From Gloeocapsopsis dulcis (GTDB lineage: Bacteria > Cyanobacteriota > Cyanobacteriia > Cyanobacteriales > Chroococcidiopsidaceae), in assembly GCF_032163395.1 (NCBI RefSeq), contig NZ_CP119968.1:2506001-2570000 (forward strand): DNA of 64,000 bases, read 5' to 3'. The notes beneath the pieces are model-generated. The model was not told where the DNA came from, made no database searches, and was given only the letters and a program-made list of their open reading frames with translations. Positions 43,997-54,202 of the stretch are shown piece by piece; position 1 is the stretch's first letter; each line of letters opens with the position of its first letter. The position numbers and the translations under genes are program-made.

Positions 43997-44773
43997 ATGA
44001 ATTTATCAGTTCATAGCTTGTACAAACATTTTAAGACTAAACAAGGAACATTAGTCGCGCTGCAAAATATTAATTTAAAAATTGAGCAAGGTGAGTTTGT
44101 TTGTGCTGTTGGGGCTTCGGGTTCAGGGAAATCAACTTTACTCCGGTTAATTGCAGGGTTAGATACTCCGACGTCGGGTGAAATTACAGTTAACGGGGTT
44201 TCTGTGACAGGACCAGGAGCTGATCGAGGAATGGTATTTCAAAAGTATACGCTTTATCCGTGGATGAGCGTAGCGCAAAACGTCGGCTTTGGATTAAAGT
44301 TGCAAGGTGTTCCTACTACTAAACGACGCGAACAAATTGCGTACTATTTGGATATTGTAGGATTAACTCAATTTGCCCATGCTCTACCCAAGGAACTGTC
44401 TGGAGGAATGCAGCAGCGTGTTGCGATCGCACGGGCTTTAGCATCGCAACCAAGAATATTACTCATGGATGAACCGTTTGGTGCTTTGGATGCTCAAACA
44501 AAAGAGAAAATGCAACAATTCCTATTAGAGTTATGGCAGCGTACGGGAACAACAATTTTAATGATTACTCATGATGTGGAAGAAGCACTTTTTCTTTCGC
44601 AGCGCCTCTATGTCATGTCTTCTCGCCCTGGCACAATTAAAACTGAAGTGAACATGGATTTACCAGGCGATCGCACTTATCACTCGAAAAAGCATTCCAT
44701 TTTTCAGGATCGCAAAGAAATGGTGCTTGATTTACTTCGCAATGAGGGAATACCAGAAGTCGTACCTTGCTAA
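43997..44773 (+). CDS. ABC transporter ATP-binding protein, probable guanidine importer
   Basis: The 258-residue ATPase has Walker [10 protein letters not shown], the Q-loop [13 protein letters not shown], signature [14 protein letters not shown], Walker [13 protein letters not shown] and the switch His in MITHDVEEA. It is the NrtD/SsuB/TauB type, consistent with the permease. It ends the six-gene unit and is followed after 25 bases by a terminator. Confidence 0.9.
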   Translation: MNLSVHSLYKHFKTKQGTLVALQNINLKIEQGEFVCAVGASGSGKSTLLRLIAGLDTPTSGEITVNGVSVTGPGADRGMVFQKYTLYPWMSVAQNVGFGLKLQGVPTTKRREQIAYYLDIVGLTQFAHALPKELSGGMQQRVAIARALASQPRILLMDEPFGALDAQTKEKMQQFLLELWQRTGTTILMITHDVEEALFLSQRLYVMSSRPGTIKTEVNMDLPGDRTYHSKKHSIFQDRKEMVLDLLRNEGIPEVVPC

Positions 44774-44798
44774 TTATACAATTTGATAATTTATCACA

Positions 44799-44829
44799 CC
44801 TCATTTCCTAGTAGAAATGAGGAATTTTT
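44799..44829 (+). terminator. Rho-independent terminator of the guanidine operon
   Basis: CCTCATTTC at 44799-44807 pairs with GAAATGAGG at 44814-44822, with loop CTAGTA, followed by AATTTTT. It marks the end of the operon. Confidence 0.88.
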
Positions 44830-44916
44830 ATTATTCCTATGGCATTCAGTTAAAAGTATAAGTTTTTCTGTAGGTAGTGAAGATGTGTCAGTTACTATGA
44901 GCATTTCCAATTCGTT

Positions 44917-45876
44917 TTACCTAGAAGCTTCTGCTAATTCTGCTTCTCGGCGTCTTGGAACTTCATAAGTCATAAAATCGTATGCCGTTTCTGTGCTAGG
45001 AAAAATTGCCCGCGCTTCTTGGAGTAAATCTTTTAATCCTATGGCATTTCCTGGAGCATAGCGGGGACTAAAATGTGTCATAATCAACAACTTAGCTTGA
45101 GCAGCCAAAGCAGTTTGTGCTGCCATTGTTGAGGTAGAATGCAAGCGTTGAAAAGCAAGTTCGGCATCCTGGTGAGAAAAAGTTGCCTCGTGAATTAAAA
45201 CATCTGCGTCTTGAGCTAAGACTACTGCGTTATCGCAATAAATTGTATCTGTACAATAGGCAATTTTGCGCCCGATCTCTGGTGAGCCGCATAACTCTGT
45301 CCCATTGACTGTACGTCCATCGAGGAGTGTGACAGTTTCTCCCCGTTTCAGTTGACCGTAAATCCTTCCTGGAGGAATTGCTAGTGCTTTGGCTTTTTCG
45401 ACATCAAATCTTCCTGGACGATCTTTTTCTGCAATGCGATAGCCAAAAGTGGTAACACGATGTTCCAAGCGTTCGCAAGTTACCGTAAATTCATCATCTT
45501 CATAGACAACACCAGGTTGTACAGTATGCACTTGAATGCTGTAGGCTAAGTGAGTAGAAGAATACCGACTACACGCTCGCAAGTATTCATCTAACTTGGG
45601 TGGACCATAAACATCGATTTTTTTTGTATTGCCAGCTAATCCACAGGTCGCTAAAAGACCCATTAAGCCAAAAATGTGATCTCCATGCAAGTGGGTGATA
45701 AAAATGCGCGAGAGTTGGCTGATTTTGAGATCGCTGCGTAAAATTTGATGTTGTGTACCTTCCCCACAGTCAAACAACCACATTTCAGCTCTTTGCGGTA
45801 AACGCAGCGCCACGCTAGAGACATTACGCGATCGCGTAGGGACACCGGAACTTGTTCCTAAAAATGTAATCTGCAC
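44917..45876 (-). CDS. rnz: Ribonuclease Z (tRNase Z)
   Basis: The 319-residue protein is a short-form ELAC-type RNase Z. It has the metal motif FITHLHGDHIFG (HxHxDH), a flexible-arm region around residues 160-200 (GRIYGQLKRGETVTLLDGRT), AYCTDTIYCDN and the C-terminal LIMTHFSPRYAP. It trims tRNA 3' trailers. The start is GTG at 45876 because no ATG is available. It is divergent from the SpoIID-like gene. Confidence 0.95.
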   Translation of the reverse strand: MQITFLGTSSGVPTRSRNVSSVALRLPQRAEMWLFDCGEGTQHQILRSDLKISQLSRIFITHLHGDHIFGLMGLLATCGLAGNTKKIDVYGPPKLDEYLRACSRYSSTHLAYSIQVHTVQPGVVYEDDEFTVTCERLEHRVTTFGYRIAEKDRPGRFDVEKAKALAIPPGRIYGQLKRGETVTLLDGRTVNGTELCGSPEIGRKIAYCTDTIYCDNAVVLAQDADVLIHEATFSHQDAELAFQRLHSTSTMAAQTALAAQAKLLIMTHFSPRYAPGNAIGLKDLLQEARAIFPSTETAYDFMTYEVPRRREAELAEASR

Positions 45877-46073
45877 AAAAAATCTGGCAACCTATCTACA
45901 GAATTATGCGACTTCTTTATCTATAGTGGCACGACTAGAGGAGAAAACTAATTATAGATTTTGATTACTGCAAAAACACCCTTGCTTCGCTTATACTGGT
46001 TTATTTGAAAATTCAGATTCACAAATTCCTATTTCACTCTCGCCAAAACAAAATAAATTGTCAGGATACCAGC

Positions 46074-47198
46074 ATGAGATTTAAATTTCTATCTTTATTA
46101 TCCGTTCAAAGACGCTTCTGGGGATTTTCAACCTTGTTTTGGATCGTGCTAATTGCTCCTGCAAATGCTGCTATGGAAATTCGAGTAGCCATTGAACAAG
46201 GTGTCGAGCAAGTGAAGGTTGGTAGTTCTACAACTGCAACAGTACGCGATTACAGAAGCGGCAAACCTTTAGGACAGCTGGCGGCAATGAATGCATTTTA
46301 TGCCCAACCCGATCCGGCTGGGGTTGCCTTGGCGCAAGTACAATCTTCGGCAGTATGGGTTGAGCCAAGTGAAAAGGGCTATGTTTTTATTGGCGATCGC
46401 TGGTATCGAGGCAAAACTTTGTTGCTACCTACACAACAAGGAGTCACTGCGGTTAACTATGTTGACTTAGAACAATATCTTTACAGCGTTCTCGGCGGAG
46501 AAATGAATGGTAATTGGCACCAAGAAGCTTTAAAAGCCCAAGCTGTTGCTGCGCGTACTTATGCAGTCTACAAGCGAGAAAATGAAAGCAACGGTGTTTA
46601 TGATGTCGTTAATACGCAATCATCACAAGTTTATAAAGGTATTGCTAGCGAGTCACCTGGTACTCATGCTGCGGTAAATGCCACCGCAGGACAAATCTTG
46701 ACTTACAACAATAAAGCGATTCTTGCGGCATTTCATGCGTGTTCTGGCGGTCATACAGAAAACGTTGAAGATGTGTGGTCGCAACCATTACCATACTTGC
46801 GGGGAGTGGCTGGCTATGATGACAATGTTAATGCTTGTCAGTGGGTAAAGACAGTTACTGGAGTAGAGCTAAATCAAAAAATTACAGGAATTGGCACTAT
46901 CCAAGCTTTAACTCCCGTTTTAAGTCCTTATGGTAGTATCAAAAGCCTGAAATTTGTCGGCGATCGCGGTACGCGAGAATTGCGAGGAGACGCTTTACGG
47001 ACAGCACTTGGTTTAAGAAGTACGCGCTTTACAATCACTGCTGAACCTTTGGGTTTACGCTTTAATGGTCGTGGTTGGGGTCATGGCTTAGGTATGAGTC
47101 AATGGGGAGCTTATAACTTAGCGCAGCAGGGAGTGAGATACGAGCAAATTCTAGCCCACTATTATCGCGGTGCTAGTATAGCTAAGCTGGAACAGTAG
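46074..47198 (+). CDS. SpoIID/LytB-domain exported protein
   Basis: The 374-residue protein has a signal segment (FWGFSTLFWIVLIAPANA). The SpoIID domain contains LEQYLYSVLGGEMNGNWHQE, ALKAQAVAARTYAVYKRENE, AAFHACSGGHTENVEDVW and the closing GRGWGHGLGMSQWGAYNLAQ. SpoIID proteins cut stem-peptide-free glycan strands as lytic transglycosylases; the cyanobacterial members are probably cell-wall hydrolases. Start 46074 has AGGA upstream. Confidence 0.92.
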   Translation: MRFKFLSLLSVQRRFWGFSTLFWIVLIAPANAAMEIRVAIEQGVEQVKVGSSTTATVRDYRSGKPLGQLAAMNAFYAQPDPAGVALAQVQSSAVWVEPSEKGYVFIGDRWYRGKTLLLPTQQGVTAVNYVDLEQYLYSVLGGEMNGNWHQEALKAQAVAARTYAVYKRENESNGVYDVVNTQSSQVYKGIASESPGTHAAVNATAGQILTYNNKAILAAFHACSGGHTENVEDVWSQPLPYLRGVAGYDDNVNACQWVKTVTGVELNQKITGIGTIQALTPVLSPYGSIKSLKFVGDRGTRELRGDALRTALGLRSTRFTITAEPLGLRFNGRGWGHGLGMSQWGAYNLAQQGVRYEQILAHYYRGASIAKLEQ

Positions 47199-47315
47199 CT
47201 TAAAGACATACTTGAGCTTTGTACAGATTGGTAATGGGAACCAATTAGCAAGTTCCCAACCTGATTTCTAACTCGTCTACTAACCCTTTCGCTCCACAAA
47301 CAACTTTCGTTTCAT

Positions 47316-48299
47316 TTAATTATTTATCTTTAGTTGTAGTTGACTTATGTGTAATAACGTCACTTCCCAAACTAAGCGGGGTTGTACGTAGGAGCTTAAG
47401 TATTTCTTGGCTTGCTCTAAATGTGGTAAAGGTGAGTGTTGCAGTTCTCCTGCTAAAAACTGCTGCCAATAACAGTGTTGCAGGTAATCTAACAACCATA
47501 ATTGAGCTTCTGTATCTAAAGTTTTATCAATTTGTTTTGCTAATTCTAAGGCATTGTGCAATGAGTGCGGAGGATAAGTGACAGATGCAAGTAACTCACG
47601 AGGAATTGTTTGGAGTTGCTGAGTTCCGGTGATCGCTTCTCCTGGACTTCCTTGAGCGATCGCTAATACAACAGGCGATGTCTGTAAAATTTCTTCATGA
47701 CCAGTTTGCTGTAAAACTTGTGCCATCTGATCCCGATCAAGACGATAAAACGGAATTCGCTGACACCGAGATACTAATGTTGGTAGTAAAGATTCCACTG
47801 CAGGGGCGATCAAAATAATTGTTGCTAATCCTGGTTCTTCTAATGTTTTGAGCAAAGCATTTGCAGCAGCTTCTGCCATTGTTTCTGCTTGTTTGATCGC
47901 AACAATATTTCTCGGCGCTTCTAGAGGAGAACGACTGAGAAACTGCGATATTTCCCGAATTTGCTCGGTGCGAATAATGGGAGGTGCTTTGCGTTTTACT
48001 CCAGCAGCTGCGGCTTCTGCTGCTGTTAGTCGCTGTCCTTGATGCAAATAAGTAGGTTGTACCCATAAAACATCTGGATGGTTTCCTAATTGTAAGCGTT
48101 GTTTGATTTGCTGCTGCTTGTCTGGTGCAGCATTTGTACAGCATATTTGCGCGATAAAGCACTGTGCTGTTAAGCTACGTCCTACCCCTGGTGGACCAAC
48201 AAACAAATAAGCTGGAGCAATTCGCTGGCGGTTGACAGCTTGTGTCAGAAACTCAATTGCTGGCGCTTGTCCAATAACGGATGTGAAAAAAGGGGACAC
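47316..48299 (-). CDS. holB: DNA polymerase III delta prime subunit
   Basis: The 327-residue protein resembles the clamp-loader delta prime family. FVGPPGVGRSLTAQCFIAQI has a degenerate P-loop, AAANALLKTLEEP is the characteristic motif and LVSRCQRIPF the SRC arginine finger. No zinc-ribbon cysteines beyond ICCTNAAP are clear. It opens the clamp loader for the sliding clamp. The tmk gene lies 49 bases upstream on the same strand, the usual tmk-holB pairing. Its start is GTG. Confidence 0.92.
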   Translation of the reverse strand: MSPFFTSVIGQAPAIEFLTQAVNRQRIAPAYLFVGPPGVGRSLTAQCFIAQICCTNAAPDKQQQIKQRLQLGNHPDVLWVQPTYLHQGQRLTAAEAAAAGVKRKAPPIIRTEQIREISQFLSRSPLEAPRNIVAIKQAETMAEAAANALLKTLEEPGLATIILIAPAVESLLPTLVSRCQRIPFYRLDRDQMAQVLQQTGHEEILQTSPVVLAIAQGSPGEAITGTQQLQTIPRELLASVTYPPHSLHNALELAKQIDKTLDTEAQLWLLDYLQHCYWQQFLAGELQHSPLPHLEQAKKYLSSYVQPRLVWEVTLLHISQLQLKINN

Positions 48300-48348
48300 G
48301 GGGAATAGTGTTTAGTGACTAGTGGCTGGTGAAGACTTTTTAAATTTG

Positions 48349-48987
48349 TCAACCTTGATTTTTGATTTCGGGGAAGCGTTGCAGTAAGATTTGCTGAATT
48401 TGTTTTTGGACTTCGGCTTCATTACAACTTGCATCTATTCTCACTATACGCTGTGGGTTGGCTTGAGCTAATTCTGTGTAGCCTTGTTGAACGCGGCGAT
48501 GAAAGTCTATCTTTTCTTGCTCAATACGATCGCCTCCGCTTGCACCTTGTTGTTTTCTTGCTAAACTCACAGTGACATCAATATCTAACCAGAGAGTTAA
48601 ATCGCTTTCTAGCCCACCAGTTGCAATATTATTTAACTGTTCAATTAAACTGCGGCTTAGACCTCGACCGTAGCCTTGATAAGCCATCGTAGAATCAACA
48701 TAGCGATCGCACAAAATCATCATCCCGTTTGCTAGTTCTGGTTTCAGTACCTCTTCTACGTGCTGGGCGCGATCTGCTGCATACAATAACAACTCGGTAG
48801 AATTACAAATCGGCTGTTTTGGTGTAGTTAACAATAACTGGCGTAGCTCCGAACCTAAATGAGTTCCTCCTGGTTCGCGGGTAACGATAACGGATAAAGA
48901 CGACTTTAACCACTGATGCGATCGCTGCAACTGTGTTGTTTTACCACAACCTTCCACACCTTCAAATACAATTAATCTACCCTTCAT
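48349..48987 (-). CDS. tmk: Thymidylate kinase
   Basis: The 212-residue protein has the P-loop VFEGVEGCGKTTQL near residue 8, the DR motif in LCDRYVDSTMAYQGYGRGL and the lid region QQGASGGDRIEQEKIDFHRR. It phosphorylates dTMP to dTDP. It heads a tmk-holB unit. Confidence 0.95.
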   Translation of the reverse strand: MKGRLIVFEGVEGCGKTTQLQRSHQWLKSSLSVIVTREPGGTHLGSELRQLLLTTPKQPICNSTELLLYAADRAQHVEEVLKPELANGMMILCDRYVDSTMAYQGYGRGLSRSLIEQLNNIATGGLESDLTLWLDIDVTVSLARKQQGASGGDRIEQEKIDFHRRVQQGYTELAQANPQRIVRIDASCNEAEVQKQIQQILLQRFPEIKNQG

Positions 48988-49163
48988 GCACTTAACTTAA
49001 TTTTTACTCTATATAATTTATACAAAAGTTGCAAAAACTGTAGAAACTGCACTTGGCAATCAGCTAATTGCTAATTTAGCCACCAAAATATTTCCTAAGC
49101 CTTCATCTTTTGCAATCGTCGGATATTATATAATCGACGCGTTTCTCCTAGCGAGGAGTATAT

Positions 49164-49511
49164 ATGGCTCGCTATACTAGCTGGTTTACTTTTGAAGTTC
49201 CGCCTACACCTTTACAGCAGTTGCTTGCAGAGGTTTTGCAAGCTTGCAATCTGGAGGTTGTATATCATACAAGTGACTACATAATGGCACAGGAAATTCC
49301 TGGAAACACTACGTTTGCCAGGTTGGTAGTTGTAGAAATACTAACTGATAAAACACTGAATACAACAACAGAAGCTCGGATAAATGTTGTGGTCAAAAAT
49401 GAAGAATTGCCATTGCAGATGAATAATCATTGTTACCAGATGTTTCAACAAGTAAATCAGGCGATCGCAGACAATCGTCAGTGGCAGTTAATAGAAAGTA
49501 TCTGTGGCTGA
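49164..49511 (+). CDS. Conserved cyanobacterial hypothetical protein
   Basis: The 115-residue protein reads MARYTSWFTFEVPPTPLQQL at the start and NHCYQMFQQVNQAIADNRQW near the end. It looks like a small alpha/beta soluble protein. I know no function. A GGAG site lies upstream of the ATG. It is divergent from tmk. Confidence 0.7.
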   Translation: MARYTSWFTFEVPPTPLQQLLAEVLQACNLEVVYHTSDYIMAQEIPGNTTFARLVVVEILTDKTLNTTTEARINVVVKNEELPLQMNNHCYQMFQQVNQAIADNRQWQLIESICG

Positions 49512-49688
49512 ACCAAAGAATGCTTGGTGCACGATCCTGCTAGATTAACAAAGTCCAGATGGTGCGCGGACTTATTGATCGGGTTCTCACTTTAAGTGCG
49601 AAAGCATACTTGGTTCAGATAGCCGCGATTTTATTCAGAGGATATCTCATCTTTAGTGAGATGCCATCATAGTTGTTGCTAGCATCGT

Positions 49689-50111
49689 TTAGTCTTCAAA
49701 TTCAGGCATCATATTTGGACCAATAAGAGTGACATCATACTCGTCTAAAGGTCCAGAAGGCATGGTATCTTTGCTTAGCAAGTAATAAATCGCTCGGACT
49801 TGAGGACCAAATACGATCTCATCCTCATTTTTTAGGTCGTGGGCAGGAATTTTACGACCATTAATCAGTAATCCATTGGCACTAGGTTTCCCCTTAGAAT
49901 CGCCATCAATAATGCGATAGTAAAAGCTGCCATCTTCACGTGGTAACCTCACCAAGGTAGCATGACGCCGAGAAACAAACTGCGAGAACAAGCGGATATC
50001 GCAGCGGGCATCTCTGCCAATAGAATACACAGGAGCGTCTAGACTAAATTCTTTACGTCCCTGATCGTCTTCAACAATCAGTATATGGTTCTGATTAGAT
50101 TGTAAAGCCAT
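49689..50111 (-). CDS. FHA-domain protein
   Basis: The 140-residue protein is essentially one forkhead-associated domain: APVYSIGRDARCDIRL, FVSRRHATLVRL and ANGLLINGRKIPAHDLKNED, with the phosphothreonine-binding Arg, Ser and Arg/His. Such proteins read phosphothreonine signals from Ser/Thr kinases; the partner is unknown. ATG 50111 was preferred to a GTG at 50135, though neither has a clear ribosome site. Confidence 0.9.
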   Translation of the reverse strand: MALQSNQNHILIVEDDQGRKEFSLDAPVYSIGRDARCDIRLFSQFVSRRHATLVRLPREDGSFYYRIIDGDSKGKPSANGLLINGRKIPAHDLKNEDEIVFGPQVRAIYYLLSKDTMPSGPLDEYDVTLIGPNMMPEFED

Positions 50112-50340
50112 TGAAGCATCGGTTAGTAAAATCACTCAATCAATTATTATCGCTTTAGTTATACGAGCTATTGATCGCTAATACAGATGCGCTCTGTACA
50201 GAAAATTATTGAATCAGCTTAACTTAGGTTGATTGTACTCGACATTGTGTCTCCTGAATGAAACTAAGGTAGTCTCTATATTCATCAGTGGTAATTAGTA
50301 AGCCTTTGCGACTTAGTAACATAAAGTAACACTAGAGTAG

Positions 50341-52782
50341 TTACAAATCTTTTATCTTAACCCTCGCCCCTTTCTTGTGAAACCGACGCAACAATAAAGA
50401 GTTAGTGACGACGCTAATAGAGCTAAATGCCATCAATGCCCCAGCAGCAGCGGGACTAAGAACAAACCCAAAACCAGGTAACAAAGCGCCAGCGGCGATT
50501 GGGATTCCGAGTGTGTTGTAGGCAAATGCCCAAAACAAGTTCTGACGAATTTTATTAAAAGTTGCACGACTTAACTCAATTGCGACAACTACATCAGTTA
50601 AGCTATCTCGCATGAGGACAATTTCTGCAGTTTCCATCGCGACATCAGTACCTGTTTTCAAGGCAATGCCTACATCCGCTTGTGACAAGGCAGGAGTATC
50701 GTTAATGCCATCTCCTACCATAGCGACTAGATGGCGTTGAGATTGCAATTGAGAAATTGCTGCTGCTTTTTCGTCAGGGCGTACGTTAGCAAAGATGTCT
50801 TGTGAATCTATGCCGAGTTGAAGGGCGATCACCTCTGCAACTTCTTGTCGATCTCCAGTTAAGATCGCGACTTGTAGACCAATTTGTCGTAATTTATCTA
50901 CTGTTGCTTTGGCATCTGCTCTTAAAGTATCTGTGAGGGCGATTAACCCTACAAGTTGGTTGTCTACTGCTACGTAAACAACTGTTTTCCCGTTAGATGT
51001 CAGCGACTGACTGATTTGTTGTGCAGCTTCATCAATCACAACTGAATGCTGTACAAGCCATTCTTGATTACCTAATAACACATTATTGTGACCTGCAACT
51101 TGCGCAGATACTCCTAAACCTGGTTCCATGTAAAAATCTTGGGCAGCTAATGGAGATAAATTGTGCTGTTGCGCTGCTTGTTGAATTGCGGTTGCTAGAG
51201 GATGCGCGTTGCCACTTTCTACTGCTGCTGCTAATTGGAGAAGATGTTGAGTAGAAGATATTGATTCTTGTCCCTGTCTTAGCGGAATACAGTCACTCAC
51301 ATGCGCCAGCCCAGTCGTGAGAGTACCAGTTTTATCAAACACCACTGTAGTAAGTCGATGGACTCTTTCTAATACTTCACCACCTTTGATTAATAATCCA
51401 CGTTCTGCGCCTACTCCTGTACCAACGAGAATTGCTGTTGGTGTAGCAAGTCCTAAAGCACAAGGACACGCTACAACCATTACGGCGATCGCTAGTTTTA
51501 AACTCAGTAGTAATGGCGATTGTGCGATCGCGTGGGTAGTATGTACCTGATGCAGGGATTTGTGTCCCAGATAGGCGAGGTGATGAGGTTGTGTCGCGAT
51601 ATCAGACCAAATATGAGTTCCGATGAAGTACCAAAACACAAATGTTAATATGGCAGAGGTTAACACTCCGTAGGTAAAGTATCCTGCGACTGTATCTGCT
51701 AATTTTTGGACTGGTGCTTTCCGTGTTTGTGCGGCTTCTACCAGAGTAACTATCTGGGCAAGTGTCGTATTTTTTCCCGTCCGAGTTGCCCGTAGCGCAA
51801 TTGTTCCTGCTTGATTGATTGTCCCAGCAGCGACCTGATCTCCAGGCTGCTTGCTAACAGGCATTGCTTCCCCAGTCAACATTGATTCATTTACTGTTGT
51901 TTTACCAGCAACGACCTCACCATCAACAGGAATTTTGTCTCCTGGTAAAACTTGTAACCATTCACCTACTCGTACGCGATCGGCAGGAATTTCGACACTC
52001 TCGCGTCCTGCAGCAGTTGTCGGATCGGCAATCAAGCGGGCAACTTGCGGCTGCAGTGCTAGTAATTCGCGAAAAGCTAATGCTGCACGTCCTCGGGCTT
52101 GTTGCTCTAATGTCCTTCCCAATAGGATAAAGCCCAATAGCATCACGGGTTCATCGAAAAAGCAATCCCACCCTAGTTGCGGAAAAAGAAGTGCTACCAA
52201 ACTTGCTGTATAAGCTGTCAGTGTTCCCAATCCGACTAAGGTATTCATGTTGGGTGCGTTGCGCCGCAAGCCCCGCCAACCATCAAGCAAAATTGGGCGT
52301 CCTGGTCCAATTAAGGTTGCAGTTGCTAGTCCAAAGTGCAGCCAAATATTGTGTAACATTGGTGGCGCCGGCAAACCCCACTCGCTGAAATGCCCCAAGC
52401 TAGACAATACAAGCAAAATGCTAGCGACAATCAACTGTTTAAGGGCTGATTGCATTTCCTGGCGGTGTCGTGATGGTTCAACGACACTAGTATCAGGTTC
52501 TCCCTGAGCATAACGTGGTTGAGTAGGAAAGCCAGCCGCTGTTAAATTCTCAGCAAGTTCTGCTGCATCAACGGCACCTGCGGCACACTCGACAACGGCA
52601 ACTTCCGTAACTAAGTTGACACACGCAGACAGTACACTTTGATTTTGGACTAACTGACTTTCAACAACCTTGACACAGCCAGCACACTTCATTCCTTGGA
52701 TATCGAGTGTGATGGTTTCTGTTGCTTGAGTGGCGCTATTGGCTATGGACTGCGGCGGCTCGGTTTTTGGGACAAGTTGCAT
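50341..52782 (-). CDS. Copper-type heavy-metal P-type ATPase (CopA/PacS/CtaA family)
   Basis: The 813-residue pump has an N-terminal heavy-metal domain with GMKCAGCVKVVES (CxxC) and a degenerate second half. About eight membrane helices follow, with the ion-binding CPC in VACPCALGLATPTAI. It also has the actuator TGE motif in ESMLTGEAMPVSK, phosphorylation site DKTGTLTTG, the HP motif in NAHPLATA and GDGINDTPALSQADVGIA. The CPC motif and the CxxC type point to Cu(I) or Ag(I). Whether it is the plasma-membrane or thylakoid pump cannot be told from sequence. Confidence 0.93.
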   Translation of the reverse strand: MQLVPKTEPPQSIANSATQATETITLDIQGMKCAGCVKVVESQLVQNQSVLSACVNLVTEVAVVECAAGAVDAAELAENLTAAGFPTQPRYAQGEPDTSVVEPSRHRQEMQSALKQLIVASILLVLSSLGHFSEWGLPAPPMLHNIWLHFGLATATLIGPGRPILLDGWRGLRRNAPNMNTLVGLGTLTAYTASLVALLFPQLGWDCFFDEPVMLLGFILLGRTLEQQARGRAALAFRELLALQPQVARLIADPTTAAGRESVEIPADRVRVGEWLQVLPGDKIPVDGEVVAGKTTVNESMLTGEAMPVSKQPGDQVAAGTINQAGTIALRATRTGKNTTLAQIVTLVEAAQTRKAPVQKLADTVAGYFTYGVLTSAILTFVFWYFIGTHIWSDIATQPHHLAYLGHKSLHQVHTTHAIAQSPLLLSLKLAIAVMVVACPCALGLATPTAILVGTGVGAERGLLIKGGEVLERVHRLTTVVFDKTGTLTTGLAHVSDCIPLRQGQESISSTQHLLQLAAAVESGNAHPLATAIQQAAQQHNLSPLAAQDFYMEPGLGVSAQVAGHNNVLLGNQEWLVQHSVVIDEAAQQISQSLTSNGKTVVYVAVDNQLVGLIALTDTLRADAKATVDKLRQIGLQVAILTGDRQEVAEVIALQLGIDSQDIFANVRPDEKAAAISQLQSQRHLVAMVGDGINDTPALSQADVGIALKTGTDVAMETAEIVLMRDSLTDVVVAIELSRATFNKIRQNLFWAFAYNTLGIPIAAGALLPGFGFVLSPAAAGALMAFSSISVVTNSLLLRRFHKKGARVKIKDL

Positions 52783-52852
52783 ACAGAGTTGGCTATCAAC
52801 ACATAACCACTGTAGCGTTTAGGCAAGAGGTAACGGTAGTCAAAGTCAGAAT

Positions 52853-53386
52853 TTAGGAGATCCGGAGGAGTTCTACATCAAAGACGAGAGTTGCATTTGG
52901 AGGAATAACTCCACCTGCACCACGCGCACCGTAACCGAGTTCGGGAGGAATGATTAATTGGCGACGTCCGCCGACTTTCATTGTACTTAGTCCTTCGTCC
53001 CAACCTTTGATCACTTGTCCAGCACCGAGTTTGAAGCTAAACGGGCGATTGCGATCGCGCGAACTATCAAACTTACTACCGTCTTCTAGAGTTCCGGTGT
53101 AGTGAACTACGACTGTTTGTCCAGCTTTAGGTGTTGCACCATCGCCTTCTTGAATATCGACATATTTAAGCCCAGAGGGCGTTGTGACAACGTTTTCATC
53201 AGACATCATGTTGTTATTCGCTAAATTATTTTCTACGCTAGTCGCGTTGCTTGGCGCAACTATTTCTTTTGCTGGTTGATTTTGTGTGATCTCTGCGATC
53301 GCCGAGGGCGAAGTACTAAACTGTGCTACTACCAAAACTACAAAGCAAACAACTACGAAACTCAAGCTGATTAGAATTTCTCTCAA
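52853..53386 (-). CDS. FKBP-type peptidyl-prolyl isomerase, membrane-anchored or exported
   Basis: The 177-residue protein has an N-terminal hydrophobic segment ([17 protein letters not shown]) and a C-terminal FKBP domain: [40 protein letters not shown] and [20 protein letters not shown]. It speeds prolyl isomerisation of exported or lumenal proteins. The start is TTG at 53386 with GGAGG eight bases upstream. Confidence 0.93.
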   Translation of the reverse strand: MREILISLSFVVVCFVVLVVAQFSTSPSAIAEITQNQPAKEIVAPSNATSVENNLANNNMMSDENVVTTPSGLKYVDIQEGDGATPKAGQTVVVHYTGTLEDGSKFDSSRDRNRPFSFKLGAGQVIKGWDEGLSTMKVGGRRQLIIPPELGYGARGAGGVIPPNATLVFDVELLRIS

Positions 53387-53630
53387 AAGTCAGTCCTCCA
53401 TCAGCAACAATATATTCAACAGATTCAACCTGTTCTAGTTTATGTCAAAACAAGCCCTTGGCTAGCAGCTAAGCCTTGTAGAGGAATCTGAAGGCTTGAG
53501 ACAATGCCAAGTTTTATTCAACGGACCCATTAAGCAAGTTTAGTTAAACCTGCTAGTTTAGCAACTGATAGTAGTTGTGTGTATTGCTACCTTTAACTTA
53601 AGCTGGGGTGCGATCTCAATGTTGGTAGTA

Positions 53631-53960
53631 CTACATTCCCCGCCATAATTTATTCTCTAAATCGCGCACTTGGCGTTCTAGGCGATCAATCCGCCCCCGC
53701 AATTCATCCATTTCAGCTTGGCGAGGTACACCCAAGTCCTGCAGCATATTGCGCATTTGACGCTGCATCTGTTCTTCAATGTTACCTTGATCTGATTTGA
53801 GTTGTTGCATCAAGTTGTCAATGAACTCTTTAGCCTGATCTGGGCGAAGTTTACCGTCTTTAACTAATTCATCACTCACTTCCCGCAGCTTTTCTGCTAC
53901 CAATGATGTTGTGCCTATACCAACCATTAATAGCTGTTTAATCCAGTTGTTGCTTTCCAT
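53631..53960 (-). CDS. Phasin-like / coiled-coil conserved protein
   Basis: The 109-residue protein is helical: a short hydrophobic segment LLMVGIGTTSLVAEKLREVS is followed by a long coiled coil ending ELRGRIDRLERQVRDLENKL. It resembles cyanobacterial phasin-family or poly(3-hydroxybutyrate)-granule-like proteins, but no granule genes adjoin it. The start at 53960 (MESNNWIK) fits the conserved length; the open frame extends to 54059. Confidence 0.7.
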   Translation of the reverse strand: MESNNWIKQLLMVGIGTTSLVAEKLREVSDELVKDGKLRPDQAKEFIDNLMQQLKSDQGNIEEQMQRQMRNMLQDLGVPRQAEMDELRGRIDRLERQVRDLENKLWRGM

Positions 53961-54202
53961 GCTATCTTGCGGTGTCCAATCAATAAGATGAAGTAAAACG
54001 TTAGGGTTTAGGGATGAGTTGCCCCAAGAATATAATGATATTAATTTATCCCTCGTCATTAGATTAAAGAAAATTATTTCTCTGACCTTTGACCATCGTT
54101 TGTTAAAGCTATGCTTGAAGCGTAAACCCTAAGCGCTTGTAGTTCTATTGTGGCAAATTTACAGCTGCGCTTATAGCTACTGCAAGAGAGAAAATAGCTA
54201 AG

